A stretch of 64,000 nucleotides of DNA, taken from positions 12,509,568 through 12,573,567 of the forward strand of contig NC_091382.1 in assembly GCF_038502225.1 (NCBI RefSeq). Direction: 5' to 3'. The notes under the pieces were generated by a model. It did not search any database. It worked only from the letters and a program-made list of their open reading frames with translations, and was not told where the DNA came from. Both the position numbers and the translations under genes were made by a program. Source of the stretch: Cherax quadricarinatus (lineage: Eukaryota; Arthropoda; Malacostraca; Decapoda; Parastacidae). Numbering within the stretch: the first letter of the stretch is position 1; the number at the start of each line of letters is the position of its first letter. Shown in pieces: positions 10,063-20,818 of the stretch.

Positions 10063-10074
10063 TATTTCATATCA

Positions 10075-10170
10075 TTACTTCATAGTACAAGAATACACAC
10101 AAATAACGTGCACATACGAGACTGAAGCTTATAACAATGTTTTGGACTGACTTGAACCACAACACTCATG
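10075..10170 (-). repeat. GAAACG-hairpin repeat, degenerate copy
   Basis: The minus strand reads GGTTCAAGTCAGTCCAAAAC, then TATAAGCTTCAGTCTCGTAT and GTTATTTGTGTG. It parallels the right arm of the fold-back at 40441-40506. Confidence 0.5.
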
Positions 10171-10172
10171 AC

Positions 10173-11256
10173 TTAACCCTTTGACTGTTTCAGGCCCCTC
10201 TCTGAAACTGTCATTCTATGTCGCTCAATTTTTGAAAAAAAAAAAAATTATTTTTTCTTATGAAATGATAGAGAATCTTTTCCCGATGGTAATGACACCA
10301 AAAGTTCGAAATTTGGTCGAAAACTCGTGGAATTATGCTCCCGCGAAGTTAGCGGTCTCGGCGACATATGCGTATCGGCGATTTCGCCGACTTTGAGCCC
10401 AATTTTCAGCCAATTCCATTGTTCCAGTTGACCAAACTCATAGCTATTTCTTTAGAACTCCATTTTATCTATCAGCTGAGTACAAGAAACCTCCCATTTA
10501 CTAATTTGGACTACCCAATATGGTGGTCAGAAATTGGCAATTTGGCCAATTTCACGCAAAATAAAAAAGATGCCAATTTCAAAATAGGGTCCAGAATAAA
10601 CAAGGTAGACATTCGTGGCACTAAAATAACATATGCTCTGTTCATTAGTCACATCTCTAGGCCCCTCTTATATTATTATTGCTTTCTATTTTGATTTTTT
10701 ATTCATACAAAAAAAATACAAAATTTACTGTTATGCAGACGACTGCATTATTGTAAAAATGGTATAAATAATATCAGTGCACTAGTGAAAGAATATTAGA
10801 CTCCCCAGTTGACGTGTATTGGACGTGTGGTGTGATTTATGTACTCTTGAACATTGGTAAAAATCGAACATTTCCGCTACTTTGAGCTCAGTTTCAAGGT
10901 CGTTTTCATCGTAAAAGTAATGAAAATCATCTCTATTTCTGTAATATGTTTTCCATTTTATCACCTAAGACCATGAAAACGCGAATACAACGATAAATAC
11001 TATACGAAAATACACCTCAAAGTCGGCGTTTTATTCCAAAAAAACGATCAGAGTTTTTTTTTTTCTCATTACGCAATGTGTGCTGCAGGATTTTTTTTAT
11101 GTGGTGCACACTGACCACACAGACCCATTCTCTCACATGTGGGCCTACCAGCTTTCTCCCACTTGATTTGAAGCTGCTAGAATTATTGAGTATATATACG
11201 TCAGAAACATTGGCTCGTAAGACGTATTTATACGTCGAAAACAGTCAAAGGGTTAA
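10173..11256 (-). mobile_element. piggyBac-type MITE (family A)
   Basis: TTAA duplications lie at 10173-10176 and 11253-11256. The left end CCCTTTGACTGTTTCAGGCC, with TGTCATTCTATGTCGC, is the reverse complement of the 3' end of the piggyBac element at 56760. The right end AAACAGTCAAAGGG with TTGAAGCTGCTAGAATT corresponds to that element's 5' end. It is the opposite orientation to the copy at 3654 and is non-coding. Confidence 0.85.
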
Positions 11257-11518
11257 CCTCATCTTTATCTCCTGTTCTTTCCTATATTTTCATTGCCTTT
11301 CCTATCTTCTAGCTAAGTGGGTTCTGCCCTATGGGGTTTCATCCCACCCTCATGGGTCATTATCTCTCCTGTAGTGTTCCTCTTTTCTCTTCTTCTTAGA
11401 CTATCTCCACTATTACTTCTACTACTACTACTACTACTACTACCTCTTAACGAAGTCTCCACCCTCTAGCCCTCTTTTTCACTAATCACTACTACTTCAT
11501 AACACTGTTGTACTAGTA
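11257..11518. other. Unassigned sequence with a short CTA microsatellite
   Basis: It contains a (CTA)n run near 11418-11442 and otherwise nothing recognisable. Confidence 0.4.
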
Positions 11519-12050
11519 CAGCGGAACCTTGACTTATGAGTGCCCCAACGTACGAGTTTTTTGAGATATGGGCTGTCCCTGGGTTGATTTTTTGCTCTGA
11601 GTTACGAGCCAGCTCCCCCTGCTTCCCCATCAATGCAAACCCTGGACACCTCACTTGTTTATCTGATTTCATGCTTTAATTCCATGGAAATCATCCTCTT
11701 TTTCTTCTCAGCATTGTCCTTTACACTTACTTAGGAACCATGCTTAGAAGAATGAAATTTGGCCAAATGACGGTCAAAAATGTAAGCAAAGCATGAGAGA
11801 ACTGCTCCCACAGTGAGGTAAACAGTGCAGTGAGTTGGCGGAGTTTGTTATAATAATAATAATAATAATTATTAATTATTATTATTACTATTATTATTAT
11901 TATTATTATAATTATTATTATTATTAATTTAGGTAGCCAGAGCACAGATCCACTTCCCAAGATCAAGAGCCCCTCACCAGCATCAATGAACCTTGATGCT
12001 GGTGAGAGGCTCTTGATCTAGGGAATTGGGTCTGTGCTCCAGTTACCTAA

Positions 12051-12149
<99 letters not shown>

Positions 12150-12172
12150 ATGATAGAGCTTCAGTTCCCTAA

Positions 12173-12213
<41 letters not shown>

Positions 12214-12480
12214 TACATAATATGCATGTAATAATAATTCAGAATGCTGCTGCTAGTTGGCACAGCTGATGTCAAAACATCCGGTAAACAGTACACGTTT
12301 ACACCGCTGTAGGAGCAGTTTTCTCATGCTTGCTTGCATTTTTTTTACAGTCATTTGGCCAAATTTCTTTTTTTCTAATGGTGGGTCCTAAGAAAATTTG
12401 TGCAAAGGACAGTGCTGAGAAGAAAAACATGATGATTTCCATGGACTTAGCCAGGCAATACCAGCTTATGTAGATACTAA
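11519..12480. mobile_element. Inverted pogo-family fragments around ATT/AAT microsatellites and a fold-back repeat
   Basis: The left fragment starts with CAGCGGAACCTTGACTTATG. On its minus strand it carries a start like that of the pogo relic at 57250 (SAEKKK region mutated). The right fragment (about 12290-12480, plus) has MVGPKKICAKDSAEKKNMM. TTTGGCCAAATGACGGTC on the left and its near-complement on the right show the inversion. Between them lie AAT/ATT tracts (11850-11930, 12050-12225) and a palindromic repeat at 11933-12050 whose arms contain GCACAGATCCACTTCCC and CTCACCAGCATCAATG. Confidence 0.6.
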
Positions 12481-13026
12481 AATTGTATCAGTTAAGTTCA
12501 GTGATTAAAAAAAACAATGTTGATGTTGGAGGTTTACAGGGCCACTGACATCATATGCCACAGCACCCTCAACATCCCCCACCCTCAACATCTGCCACTA
12601 TCTCTACTCCAAGTGTGTATGTACTTTATATAAACAGTTTAACATTTCTTTACATTCTGTAGTGTATTATGATTTATTATGTTTTTATATATGATATTTC
12701 TGCAATTAGCCTCACAAATACTCCATTTTCTCTTACAATAAGAGCATGGGAAGATACTATAGTCAAAGTTAGACAGGAAATTTTGGACACTTCCGCCGCT
12801 GCTTCTGCCACCATATTACGGCCTATTTTATTCATTCTAGAGTATATATCATGTTTCTGTGTTAATTATATTGTTTATTATGTCATATTAGATGAACTGT
12901 GATAGATAAATAACCCTTACAGTTGATATTAGTGTCATATTCAAGTATTTTGTCTTGTTTCCAGAATGCAGGAAAGGATTAATGGCTTTTCAATTAATTT
13001 AAATGAGGAAAATTGATCTGATATAG
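12481..13026. other. Unassigned intronic sequence
   Basis: AT-rich, with no terminal repeats and no coding signal beyond a short open stretch without recognisable motifs. Confidence 0.4.
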
Positions 13027-13198
13027 TACAGTGAAACCCCGGGTTTCGGCCGGACTGGGAATCAGCTGCTTTGGGTTTCGCCCACTTTTTTTGGCCAAAT
13101 TTTGTCCCACGTTTTGGCCGTTGCCCCAGGTTTTGGTCGGTGTACCAGACCTGTCCACCTGCCCGCACAGGCGTCGTGAGCCAGTCTAGCGTTGGCAC

Positions 13199-13432
13199 TC
13201 TCATCCTGCCAGCCAGGCAGCCATCCATCCAGCCAGCCAGCCATCCAGCTAGCCAACCAGACAGCCAGCCAGCCAGGCAGCCAGACAGCCATCCAGCTAG
13301 CCAGCCAGGCAGGCAGCTAGCCAGCCAGCCAGCCAGGCAGGCAGCCAGGCAGGCAGCCAGCCAGTCAGGCAGCCAGCCAGGCAGCCAGCCAGCTAGCCAG
13401 CCAGCTAGCCAGCCAGGCAGCCATCCATCCAT
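13199..13432 (+). repeat. CAGC/CCAG tetranucleotide minisatellite in the Tigger 5' UTR
   Basis: About 230 bp of (CAGC/CAGG)-type units, e.g. CAGCCAGCCAGGCAGCCAG, end just before the transposase ATG at 13459. The sister element at 60840 has the same kind of array in the same place (61062-61190). Confidence 0.9.
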
Positions 13433-13458
13433 TAATTGTGACTGTGAAATAAGCCAAC

Positions 13459-14002
13459 ATGGGCCCTGTGATTAAGAAAGTGAGGAACACCATAGCAGTG
13501 AAGGAGATAATAGAAAAATACGAGAGTGGTGTTCGTGTGGGGGAGCTTGCCAGGATGTACGGCAAAAACAAATCGACTATCACTTCTATCCTGACGAAGA
13601 GAAAAGAACTCAAGGAAGCTGATGCTGTGAAAGGTGTTGTCATGTTATCCAAAAATAGATCACCAACAGCCGAAGAGGTTGAGAAGCTGTTGGTAGTGTG
13701 GATCAACAATAAACAGAGAGCAGGTGATAGTGCTTCAGAGTTGATCATTTGCGAGAAGGCAAGGTAGTTGTATGTTGATCTGATAAAGAAAATGCCTGGA
13801 ACCAGTGCTGATGTTAGTGAAATTAAGGCCAACAGAGGGTGGTTTGACAGATTTAAGAAGCATAGTGGCATACACAGTGTGGTAAGGCATGGGGAGGCAG
13901 CAAGTTCAGACAAATGTGTGGCTGAAAACTTCGTGAGTGAATTTAACCCTTTCAGGGTCACCAGGCCCTCTCCCAGACTTGTTCTCAGGGTCGCCCAAAT
14001 TT

Positions 14003-14056
<54 letters not shown>

Positions 14057-16328
14057 TGAAAAGATAGAGAATCTTTTCCCGATCATAATGACCCCAAAAG
14101 TATAAAATTTGATGGAAAACTTACGGAATTATGCTCTTGCAAAGTTAGCGGTCTCTACGATGTTTACACATCGGCAATTTTGCCCAATTTGAGCCCTATT
14201 TTCGGCCAATTCTAGTGTAGTAGTCGACAGAAATCATAACTATTTCGCTAGAACTCCATTTTTTTCTATTGAATGAGTACAAGAAACCATCCATTTACCG
14301 ATTTCAACTATCCAATACAGTGGTCAGAATTTAGCAATTTTTGCCAATTTCACACAAATTTCAAAAGATGCCAATTTCCAAATAGGGTCCAGAATAAACA
14401 AGAAAGACATTCCTGGCACTAAAATAACATTTCCTCTGTTCATTAGTCACGTCCCCATGCCCCTCTTACATTCTTTTGCTTTCCACTTTGAATTTTTATT
14501 CTCACAAAAAATAGAAGATTTACTGTTATGCAGACTACTGCATTAGTGCAGAAATGGTATAAATAATATCAGCGCACTTGTGAAAGAATGTTAGACTCAC
14601 CAGCTGACGTGTATTGGACGCAAATCATGATCTGTTTACTTTTGAACTTTGGCAAAAATCGAAGATTTCTGCTACTTTGAGCACAATTTCAAGGTACTTT
14701 TCATTGTAAAACCAATCAAAATCGTCTCAATTTCTGTAATATGTCTTCCATTCTATAAAATGAGACCAGGAAAACTAGAATACCATCATAAATACCATAC
14801 GAAAATACACTGCAAAGTTGCTGTTTTAAACCAAAAACGCTGTCAGTTTTTTTTTCTCATTACGCACTGTGCTGCAGGATTTTTTTTATACTGCGCACAG
14901 TGACCACATAGACCCATTCATTCATATGTAGGCCTATCAGCTTTCTCTCACTAGATTTGAGGGCGCTAGAATTTAGGCGTACTAGTGCGTCAAAAACCCT
15001 GGTGCGTAAGCCATACTAGTACGTCGGAAACCTTGAAAGGGTTAAGGGGTATGTAGAGACTGAAAAATTCAAACCCCAACGTGTTCAGTTGTGATGAAAC
15101 AGGCCTGTTTTGGAAGAAAATACCAAAGAAGACCTACATTACTCAGGAAGAAAAGGCACTGCCAGGACACAAGCCTATGAAAGACAGGCTTACTCTTTTG
15201 TTCTGTGCTAATGCTAGTGGTGATTTTAAAGTGAAGCCTTTACTTGTGTATCACTCAGAAAATCCCAGTGTGTTTAAGAAAAACAATGTCATAAGAATAA
15301 ATCGCGTCTTGTGGAAAGCGAATAATAAGGCATGGGTCACGATGCAAATTTTCAAAGAGTGGGTCCATGAAGTGTTTGGCCCCAGTGTGAAAAAATACCC
15401 CCTGGAAAATAATTTGCCACTCACGTGCCTCCTGGTAATGCACAATGCTCCTGTTCATCCTCCAAACTTGGAAGACTTATTGTCTAGGGACTTCAATTTC
15501 ATTACAGTGAAGTTCTTGCCTCCAAACACCACTCCTCTCCTCCAGCCCATGGACCAGCAGGTCATTTCTAACTTCAAAAAACTCTACACCAAAGCAGTGT
15601 TTGAAAGGTGCTTTGAAGTGACCTCAGACACTCAGTTGACCCTAAGGTAATTCTGGAGGAACCACTTCAGTATCCTCCAATGCATTAGCCTTATAGGTAA
15701 GGCTTGGGAAGGAGTGACTTCCAGGATTTTGAACTCTGCTTGGAGAAAACTGTGGCCAGATTGTGTCCAAGAGAGGGATTTTGAAGGGTTTGAGGCTGAC
15801 CCTGACCCTGCCGACCCTCTGCCTGTTGTGGAAGGTATTGTGGCATTGGGCAAGTCCATGGGTCTTGAGGTGAGTGGCGAGGATGTGGAAGAGTTGGTGG
15901 AGGACCAAAGGAAAGTGCTAACCACTGACGAACTGCAAAAGCTTCAACTGGAACAGCATCAGACCACAGCTCAGGAATTTGCTTCAGAGGAGGAGGAAGG
16001 GGGAGTGAAGGAGGTGCTTTCTTCAGAGATTAAGGAGGTGTGTGCAATGTGGGCTGGGGTGCAAGCTTTTGTAGAGAAACACCACCCTGACCAAGCTGAA
16101 ACAAGCCATATCCGCAACATGTTCAGTGACAAAACCTTGTCCCACTTCAGGGAAATCTTAAAGAGATGCCAGAAACAGAGCACTTTTGACAGTTATTTTA
16201 TGAGGCAGGGGTCCAGTGACTCTCAAGCTGGTCCTAGTGGCCTTAAAAGACAAAGAAGGGAAGTAACCCCAGATATGGACTTGTTACCTAAAGTCTTTAT
16301 GGAAGGGGATTTTCCTTCCAAACAATAA
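13459..16328 (+). pseudogene. Tigger transposase pseudogene (second subfamily)
   Basis: Starts MGPVIKKVRNTIAVKEIIEK. The pipsqueak-type HTH (ESGVRVGELARMYGKNKSTI) and CENP-B-type HTH (GWFDRFKKHSGIHSVVRHGE) are followed by the DDE core. The first Asp (CDETGLFWKK) is present. The second site reads LLVMHNAPVHPP, so the catalytic Asp has become His. The third (PMDQQVISNFKKLY) is present. In-frame stops occur after CEKAR and TLR, and a frameshift sits near 15078 (KFKPQ/RVF). A MITE interrupts the gene at EF/K. The acidic C-terminal tail (VSGEDVEELVED) and the final KVFMEGDFPSKQ are intact to TAA at 16326. Confidence 0.88.
13943..15045 (-). mobile_element. piggyBac-type MITE (family B) inside the Tigger transposase
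   Basis: TTAA lies at 13943-13946 and 15042-15045, with ends CCCTTTCAGGGTCACC and GGAAACCTTGAAAGGG. It has a 48-A run (14004-14051) and a shared interior with the copies at 28355 and 29569 (CAGCTGACGTGTATTGGACG, CTGTAATATGTCTTCCATTC). Confidence 0.87.
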
Positions 16329-16643
16329 TTCTGCCCTCTTTCCTCCTCCCTATCTTCTAGATGCCAGCAAGTCTCTTCAATAAAGGTAAGTAAATGTTAT
16401 TTTAAATGTTATTTAAATTTTAATTTATCTATATATGTATATGTATTTATCTGTGTTGTGTGTATGTAAAACTATAGTTATTATTTAAAACATGTATTTT
16501 TTGTGAATATTTTTGAGGGTCTTTAACGGATTAATTTTATTTATATTATTTCTTATGGGAAATATTGCTTCACCTTTCGGACGTTTCACGTTTAGGCCTA
16601 GCTCCTGGAACGAATTATGGCCGAAACCCTGGGTTTCACGGTA

Positions 16644-16680
16644 CGAGTAAATTGAGTTACGCGCTAGGTCACGGAATGGA
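16644..16680 (-). mobile_element. Pogo-family terminal fragment
   Basis: GAGTTACGCGCTAGGTCACG followed by GAATGGATTAA resembles the subterminal sequence of the element at 27023 in reverse. The neighbouring TTAA element starts at its edge. Confidence 0.4.
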
Positions 16681-19600
16681 TTAACCTGTAAACGGTCCAA
16701 ATGTATATATATGTTCTTACTGCTAGTGCCCAAACTTATGTAAATATTTTATTTTTCCTGCCTACAAATATAGGACGAATGGCCTGAGATGCCTTGTCAG
16801 CATAGAATGGGTCATAACACTCAGTGTGCACTGTATTAAAAAAATCTGGGACCACTTAGTACCTTGTGGGAGCACCAGTTCAAATGAGTGCCAGCTAGAG
16901 CAAGCAGCGTGGCAAACACCTGGGATTCACTGATTTCATGTAGTATTAACTCTCCCATTTTAAGAGGAAAGTGATGTTGACCCCGAGTTTAGTGGCTCTG
17001 AGATGGACGTGGCCATAAGTGGTAGAGGAAATATAAAAAAAAACTCGATAATAACCCATGTGCAACATTTGTGCAACACCTGTTCAGAATGTCTTATAAC
17101 CTATGCCCTAAGTAAAGATGAACAATTCTGGAACATAATACTTGTTCAGCAGGCTGGCTTACTGGCTGATTGGCTGGCTGGCCAACTGCATGGCTGGCCG
17201 GCTGCTGGTGGCCTGGCTCCATTTGTTTGTCTGTGTCTATGTCCATCTCTGACTGTCTCTCTGTCTCTATCTTTGTCTATCTGGATCTGTCTATCTGTCT
17301 GTCTGTCTGTCTGTCTCTATCTCTTTCAATGTCTCTGTCTATCTTTGTCTCACAGGTACACATAAAGACAAGTATACATAGTGTAAATTACCTAGGATAA
17401 CCCAAAAAATCCAGACGAAGTGCTATACTCTGCTTAAGATATGAGTAAACGTGATGACACAGTCTTGTGGCTCTCTCTGAGACAGAGAGCTAGATGGATA
17501 GACAGACAGACAGGGAGCTTGACAGACAATTATTATTATTATAATAAAAAAGAAGCGCTAAGCCACAAGGGCTATACAGAAGGGGGGAGGGATGATTAGT
17601 AGGTTACAGAAAACAGCGGGGTAGGAGGTAGCAAGAGATTGAGGTAGAAAGGGCTGAAGGTATCATCAGAGTTTGTGGAGTAAGTCAGTTGTTGTCAAAA
17701 AGTCAGTGAGAGAGTCTGGATGAAAGGTGGGTCCATCAGCGAGAAGGGAAGGTAAAGAGAGAGTAGTAGAGTGGAGACGACGTTGGAGGTAAATTCTGCG
17801 TGCTCGTTGATAAATTAGGCAGTCTAACAGAATGTGGTTGACTGATAATGGAACTTGACAATTCTCACAGAGAGGAACAGGGCGCCTCTCCATGAGATGT
17901 CCATGAGTAAGACGAGTATGGTCAATGCGAAGGCGGGAGAGAGTAGTCTCCCAACCTCGACACTGGTGACAAGAAGACGGCCAGGAGCCTATACTCGGTT
18001 TAATAGAACAAAGTTTGTTATTGAGCAGAGCAGACCAACGTTGTTGCCAACGGGTGCGAAGGTGGGTAGCTATTACAGCAAAATAGTCCGGAAATGGAAC
18101 ACCTCTATATGAAATTGGTAGGTCATGTACTGCTGACCACGCAGCAGTGTCTGCCTGTTCATTGCCCTGAACGTCAACATGACCAGGGACCCAACAGAAA
18201 ACAATATCTTTATGCTTGGTAGAGATACGGCATAGCCAAAGTTGGATACAGAGAACTAGGGGGTGAGGTGTATCAAATTTCCGTATAGCCTGTACAGCAC
18301 TGAGGGAGTCTGAGACAACCACAAATGATGACACAGGCATAGATGTGATATGAATAAGTGCTGCAAGAATGGCATACAATTCAGCAGTAAAAATGCTAGC
18401 CGAAGATAGTAAATGCCCTTGCACAATGCTGTCCGGAAACACTGCTGCGAATCCAACGCCGTCAGAAGATTTAGAGCCATCAGAGTACATGGCGATGGCA
18501 TGAGAATGAGAGTGGAAGTGGTCAAGAAAAAGAGAGTGGGAAGCCACCGTAGGCAGTTGGGTTTCCGAGCAAGGGAGTGAGAAAGAACAGACTTGAACAG
18601 CTGGAACTTCCCAGGGGAGTAGGGAAAAGTGAGATGCTACATGAACATATAAAGGCGGTAACTGAAGGGAAGACAAGAGTGAATGTAGGCGAAGAGAGAA
18701 GGGATGGAGCAAACAGGGGCGGTGAACAAATAAAGAATGTCTACTTATATCAGTGACCATTCTATAAACGGAAGGATTGCGGAGATCATGAGAGTGCACA
18801 TAGTAGCGAAGGCAATGGGCATCACGGCGATCAGACAAGGATGGAACATTTGCTTCTGCATAGAGGCTCTCAACAGGGGAAGAGCGAAAAGCACCAAGGC
18901 ATAAACGTAATCCTTGGTGATGGATGGGGTTAAGGCTAGAGAGAGTAGCAGGAGAGGCCGCTGAATAGATCTGGTCACCATAATCGAGTTTCAATAAAAT
19001 GAGGGCTGAATGTAGGCGAAGGACAGTTCGACGATCAGCTCCCCATGAAAGATGAGCAAGGGTCTTAAGAAGGTTCAGCCGGCTGTGACAAGTTGCCTTT
19101 AGAGAGGCAATGTGGGGTTTCCAGGATAACCTATGGTCAAAAAGAAGGCCTAGAAGCCTGATTGTATCACGTTCAGGGATACGGGAGCCATAGAGGTACA
19201 AAGGATGATCGGAGATGACAGAGCGTCTAGTGAAAGTAATTTGGTGAGTTTTGGTACTGGAAAATTTAAACCCATGTGTGGTGGCCCAATTGGAAACATG
19301 ATCGACCGCATCTTGGAGAGAAACTGTAATGAGGTGACAGTTAGTGCCTGCACAAGCAATAGCGAAGTCATCGACATAGAGTGATGACCAAATATTGGAT
19401 GGAAGAACAGAGGCCAAATCATTTATAGCAAGGAGAAAAAGTGTTGTGCTCAGAACACATCCCTGAGGGACACCTTCAGCTTGGATAAAGTCTGGGGAGA
19501 GCACATTATTGACTCGAACATGGAAATGTCTGTCAGTTAAAAAGTTCTTAAGGAAAGATGGTAGATTGCCTCGGAGGCCTAAGGAGTGGGCTTGGGCCAA

Positions 19601-19858
19601 AATATTATACAGTGGACCCCCGCATAGCGACTTTAATCCGTGCAAGAGGGCTCATTGTTATGCGAAATGGTCGGTATGCGAATGAATTTTCCCCATAAGA
19701 AATAATGGAAATCAAATTAATCCGTGCAAGACACCCAAAAGCATGAAAAAATTTTTTTTACCACATGAAATATACATTTTCCTACACACAAAGAGAAGGA
19801 TACATGCACAATAGTAGAGTAGTACATGCACAATATATATTGTGCATGTACTACTCTA

Positions 19859-20083
19859 CTAAATGAAGAATAAATGACACTTACCTTTATTGAAGATGCA
19901 GCAATGACTGATGAGACACTGTGTCCTGGGAGTGCCTTTTCCTCCTGAGTACTGTAGGTCCTGTTTGGCATTTTCTTCCAGAACAGGCCTTATCACACTG
20001 TGTATGCCACTACGATTCTTAAATCTCTCAAACCAACCTTTGCTGGCTTTAAATTCACCAATATGAGCACTAGTTCCAGGCAT
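19859..20083 (-). pseudogene. Second Tigger fragment of the composite (copy 1)
   Basis: MPGTSAHIGEFKASKGWFER, FKNRSGIHSVIR (CENP-B-type HTH), then a deletion junction to a piece of the catalytic region read out of frame (PVLEENAKQDLQ in place of GLFWKKMPNRT). The 74-codon frame ends in the 3' UTR. The same sequence occurs in the other two copies. Confidence 0.7.
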
Positions 20084-20104
20084 TTTTCCCTGTTCACCTG
20101 GGTG

Positions 20105-20818
20105 TTAGTCGACTGGTGTGGGTTGCATCCTAGGAGACAAGATTAAGGACCCCAATGGAAATAAGTTAGACAGTCTTCGATGACACTGACTTTTTTGGGT
20201 TATCCTGGGTGGCAAATCCTCTGGGGTTAATTGTTTCTTGGTATTCTCAATAAGCCACACCAACAACGGTGCTACAGCAGCAGCAGCAGCTGACGGTGGT
20301 ACAACAGCAGCAGACGATGCTACAGCAGCAGCAGACGATGCTAAAGCAGCAACAGACGGTACTACAGCAGCAGCAGACGGTACTACAGCAGCAGCAGCAG
20401 CAGCTGACGGTGGTACAACAGCAGCAGCAGCTGACAGTGCTACAGCAGCAGCAGATGATGCTACAGCAGCAGCAGTCGATGCTACAGCAGCAGCAGACGA
20501 TGCTACAGCAGCAGCAGATGATGCTACAGCAGCAGCAGACGATGCTACAGCAGCAGCAGACGATGCTACAGCAGCAGCAGATGGTGGTACAGCAGCAGCA
20601 GCAGCAGCAGCAGACGATGCTACAGCAGCAACAGCAGCAGACGATGCTACAGCAGCAGCAGCTGACGGTGGTACAACAGCAGCAGCAGCTGTACCACCAA
20701 TAGTAGCGATGGTTGATTGGGGTTTATTATACAACCTGGCCAGCTCGGAGACACGCACTCCACTTTCATACTTATCAATGATCTTTTTCTTCATCTCTAT
20801 AGCTTTCTTGGGGCCCAT
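20105..20818 (-). CDS. Chimeric Tigger HTH / poly-Ala / SINE ORF, copy 1
   Basis: An open frame of about 237 codons from the ATG at 20818. MGPKKAIEMKKKIIDKYESG lacks about 15 residues present in the other copies. ELARLYNKPQSTIATIGGT follows, then about 145 residues rich in Ala with Ser, Val and Pro, encoded by the minisatellite. The frame then reads LLVWLIENTKKQLTPEDLPP and a tail from antisense SINE (RITQKSQCHRRLSNLFPL). Only the first HTH of the transposase is left. No evidence of expression or function can be seen. Confidence 0.6.
   Translation of the reverse strand: MGPKKAIEMKKKIIDKYESGVRVSELARLYNKPQSTIATIGGTAAAAVVPPSAAAAVASSAAVAAVASSAAAAAAAVPPSAAAVASSAAAVASSAAAVASSAAAVASSAAAVASTAAAVASSAAAVALSAAAAVVPPSAAAAAAVVPSAAAVVPSVAALASSAAAVASSAAVVPPSAAAAAVAPLLVWLIENTKKQLTPEDLPPRITQKSQCHRRLSNLFPLGSLILSPRMQPTPVD
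20268..20702 (-). repeat. Ala-coding minisatellite, medium allele (about 435 bp)
   Basis: Degenerate 18-21-bp units on the plus strand, such as CAGACGATGCTACAGCAGCAG, alternate with CAGCTGACGGTGGTACAACA. It is also open as a Gln-rich frame on the plus strand. Confidence 0.9.

Larger units (their letters stand above)
13029..16641 (+). mobile_element. Tigger element, second subfamily, with nested MITE
   Basis: Terminal repeats CAGTGAAACCCCGGGTTTCG and AAACCCTGGGTTTCACGG are flanked by TA (13027-13028, 16642-16643). Without the MITE at 13943-15045 the element is about 2.5 kb, the usual Tigger size. A CCAG/CAGC minisatellite fills the 5' UTR. The 3' UTR has CTTCAATAAAGGTAAGTA. Confidence 0.88.

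Noticed and set aside
13062..13961. Trp/Leu/Ala-rich and Ser/Gln/Pro-rich frames
   Set aside because: By-products of the CCAG/CAGC array and antisense of the Tigger transposase.
17170..17400. Cys/Leu/Ser-rich frames that look like membrane segments
   Set aside because: They come from TCTG/TCTA microsatellites within the family C element.
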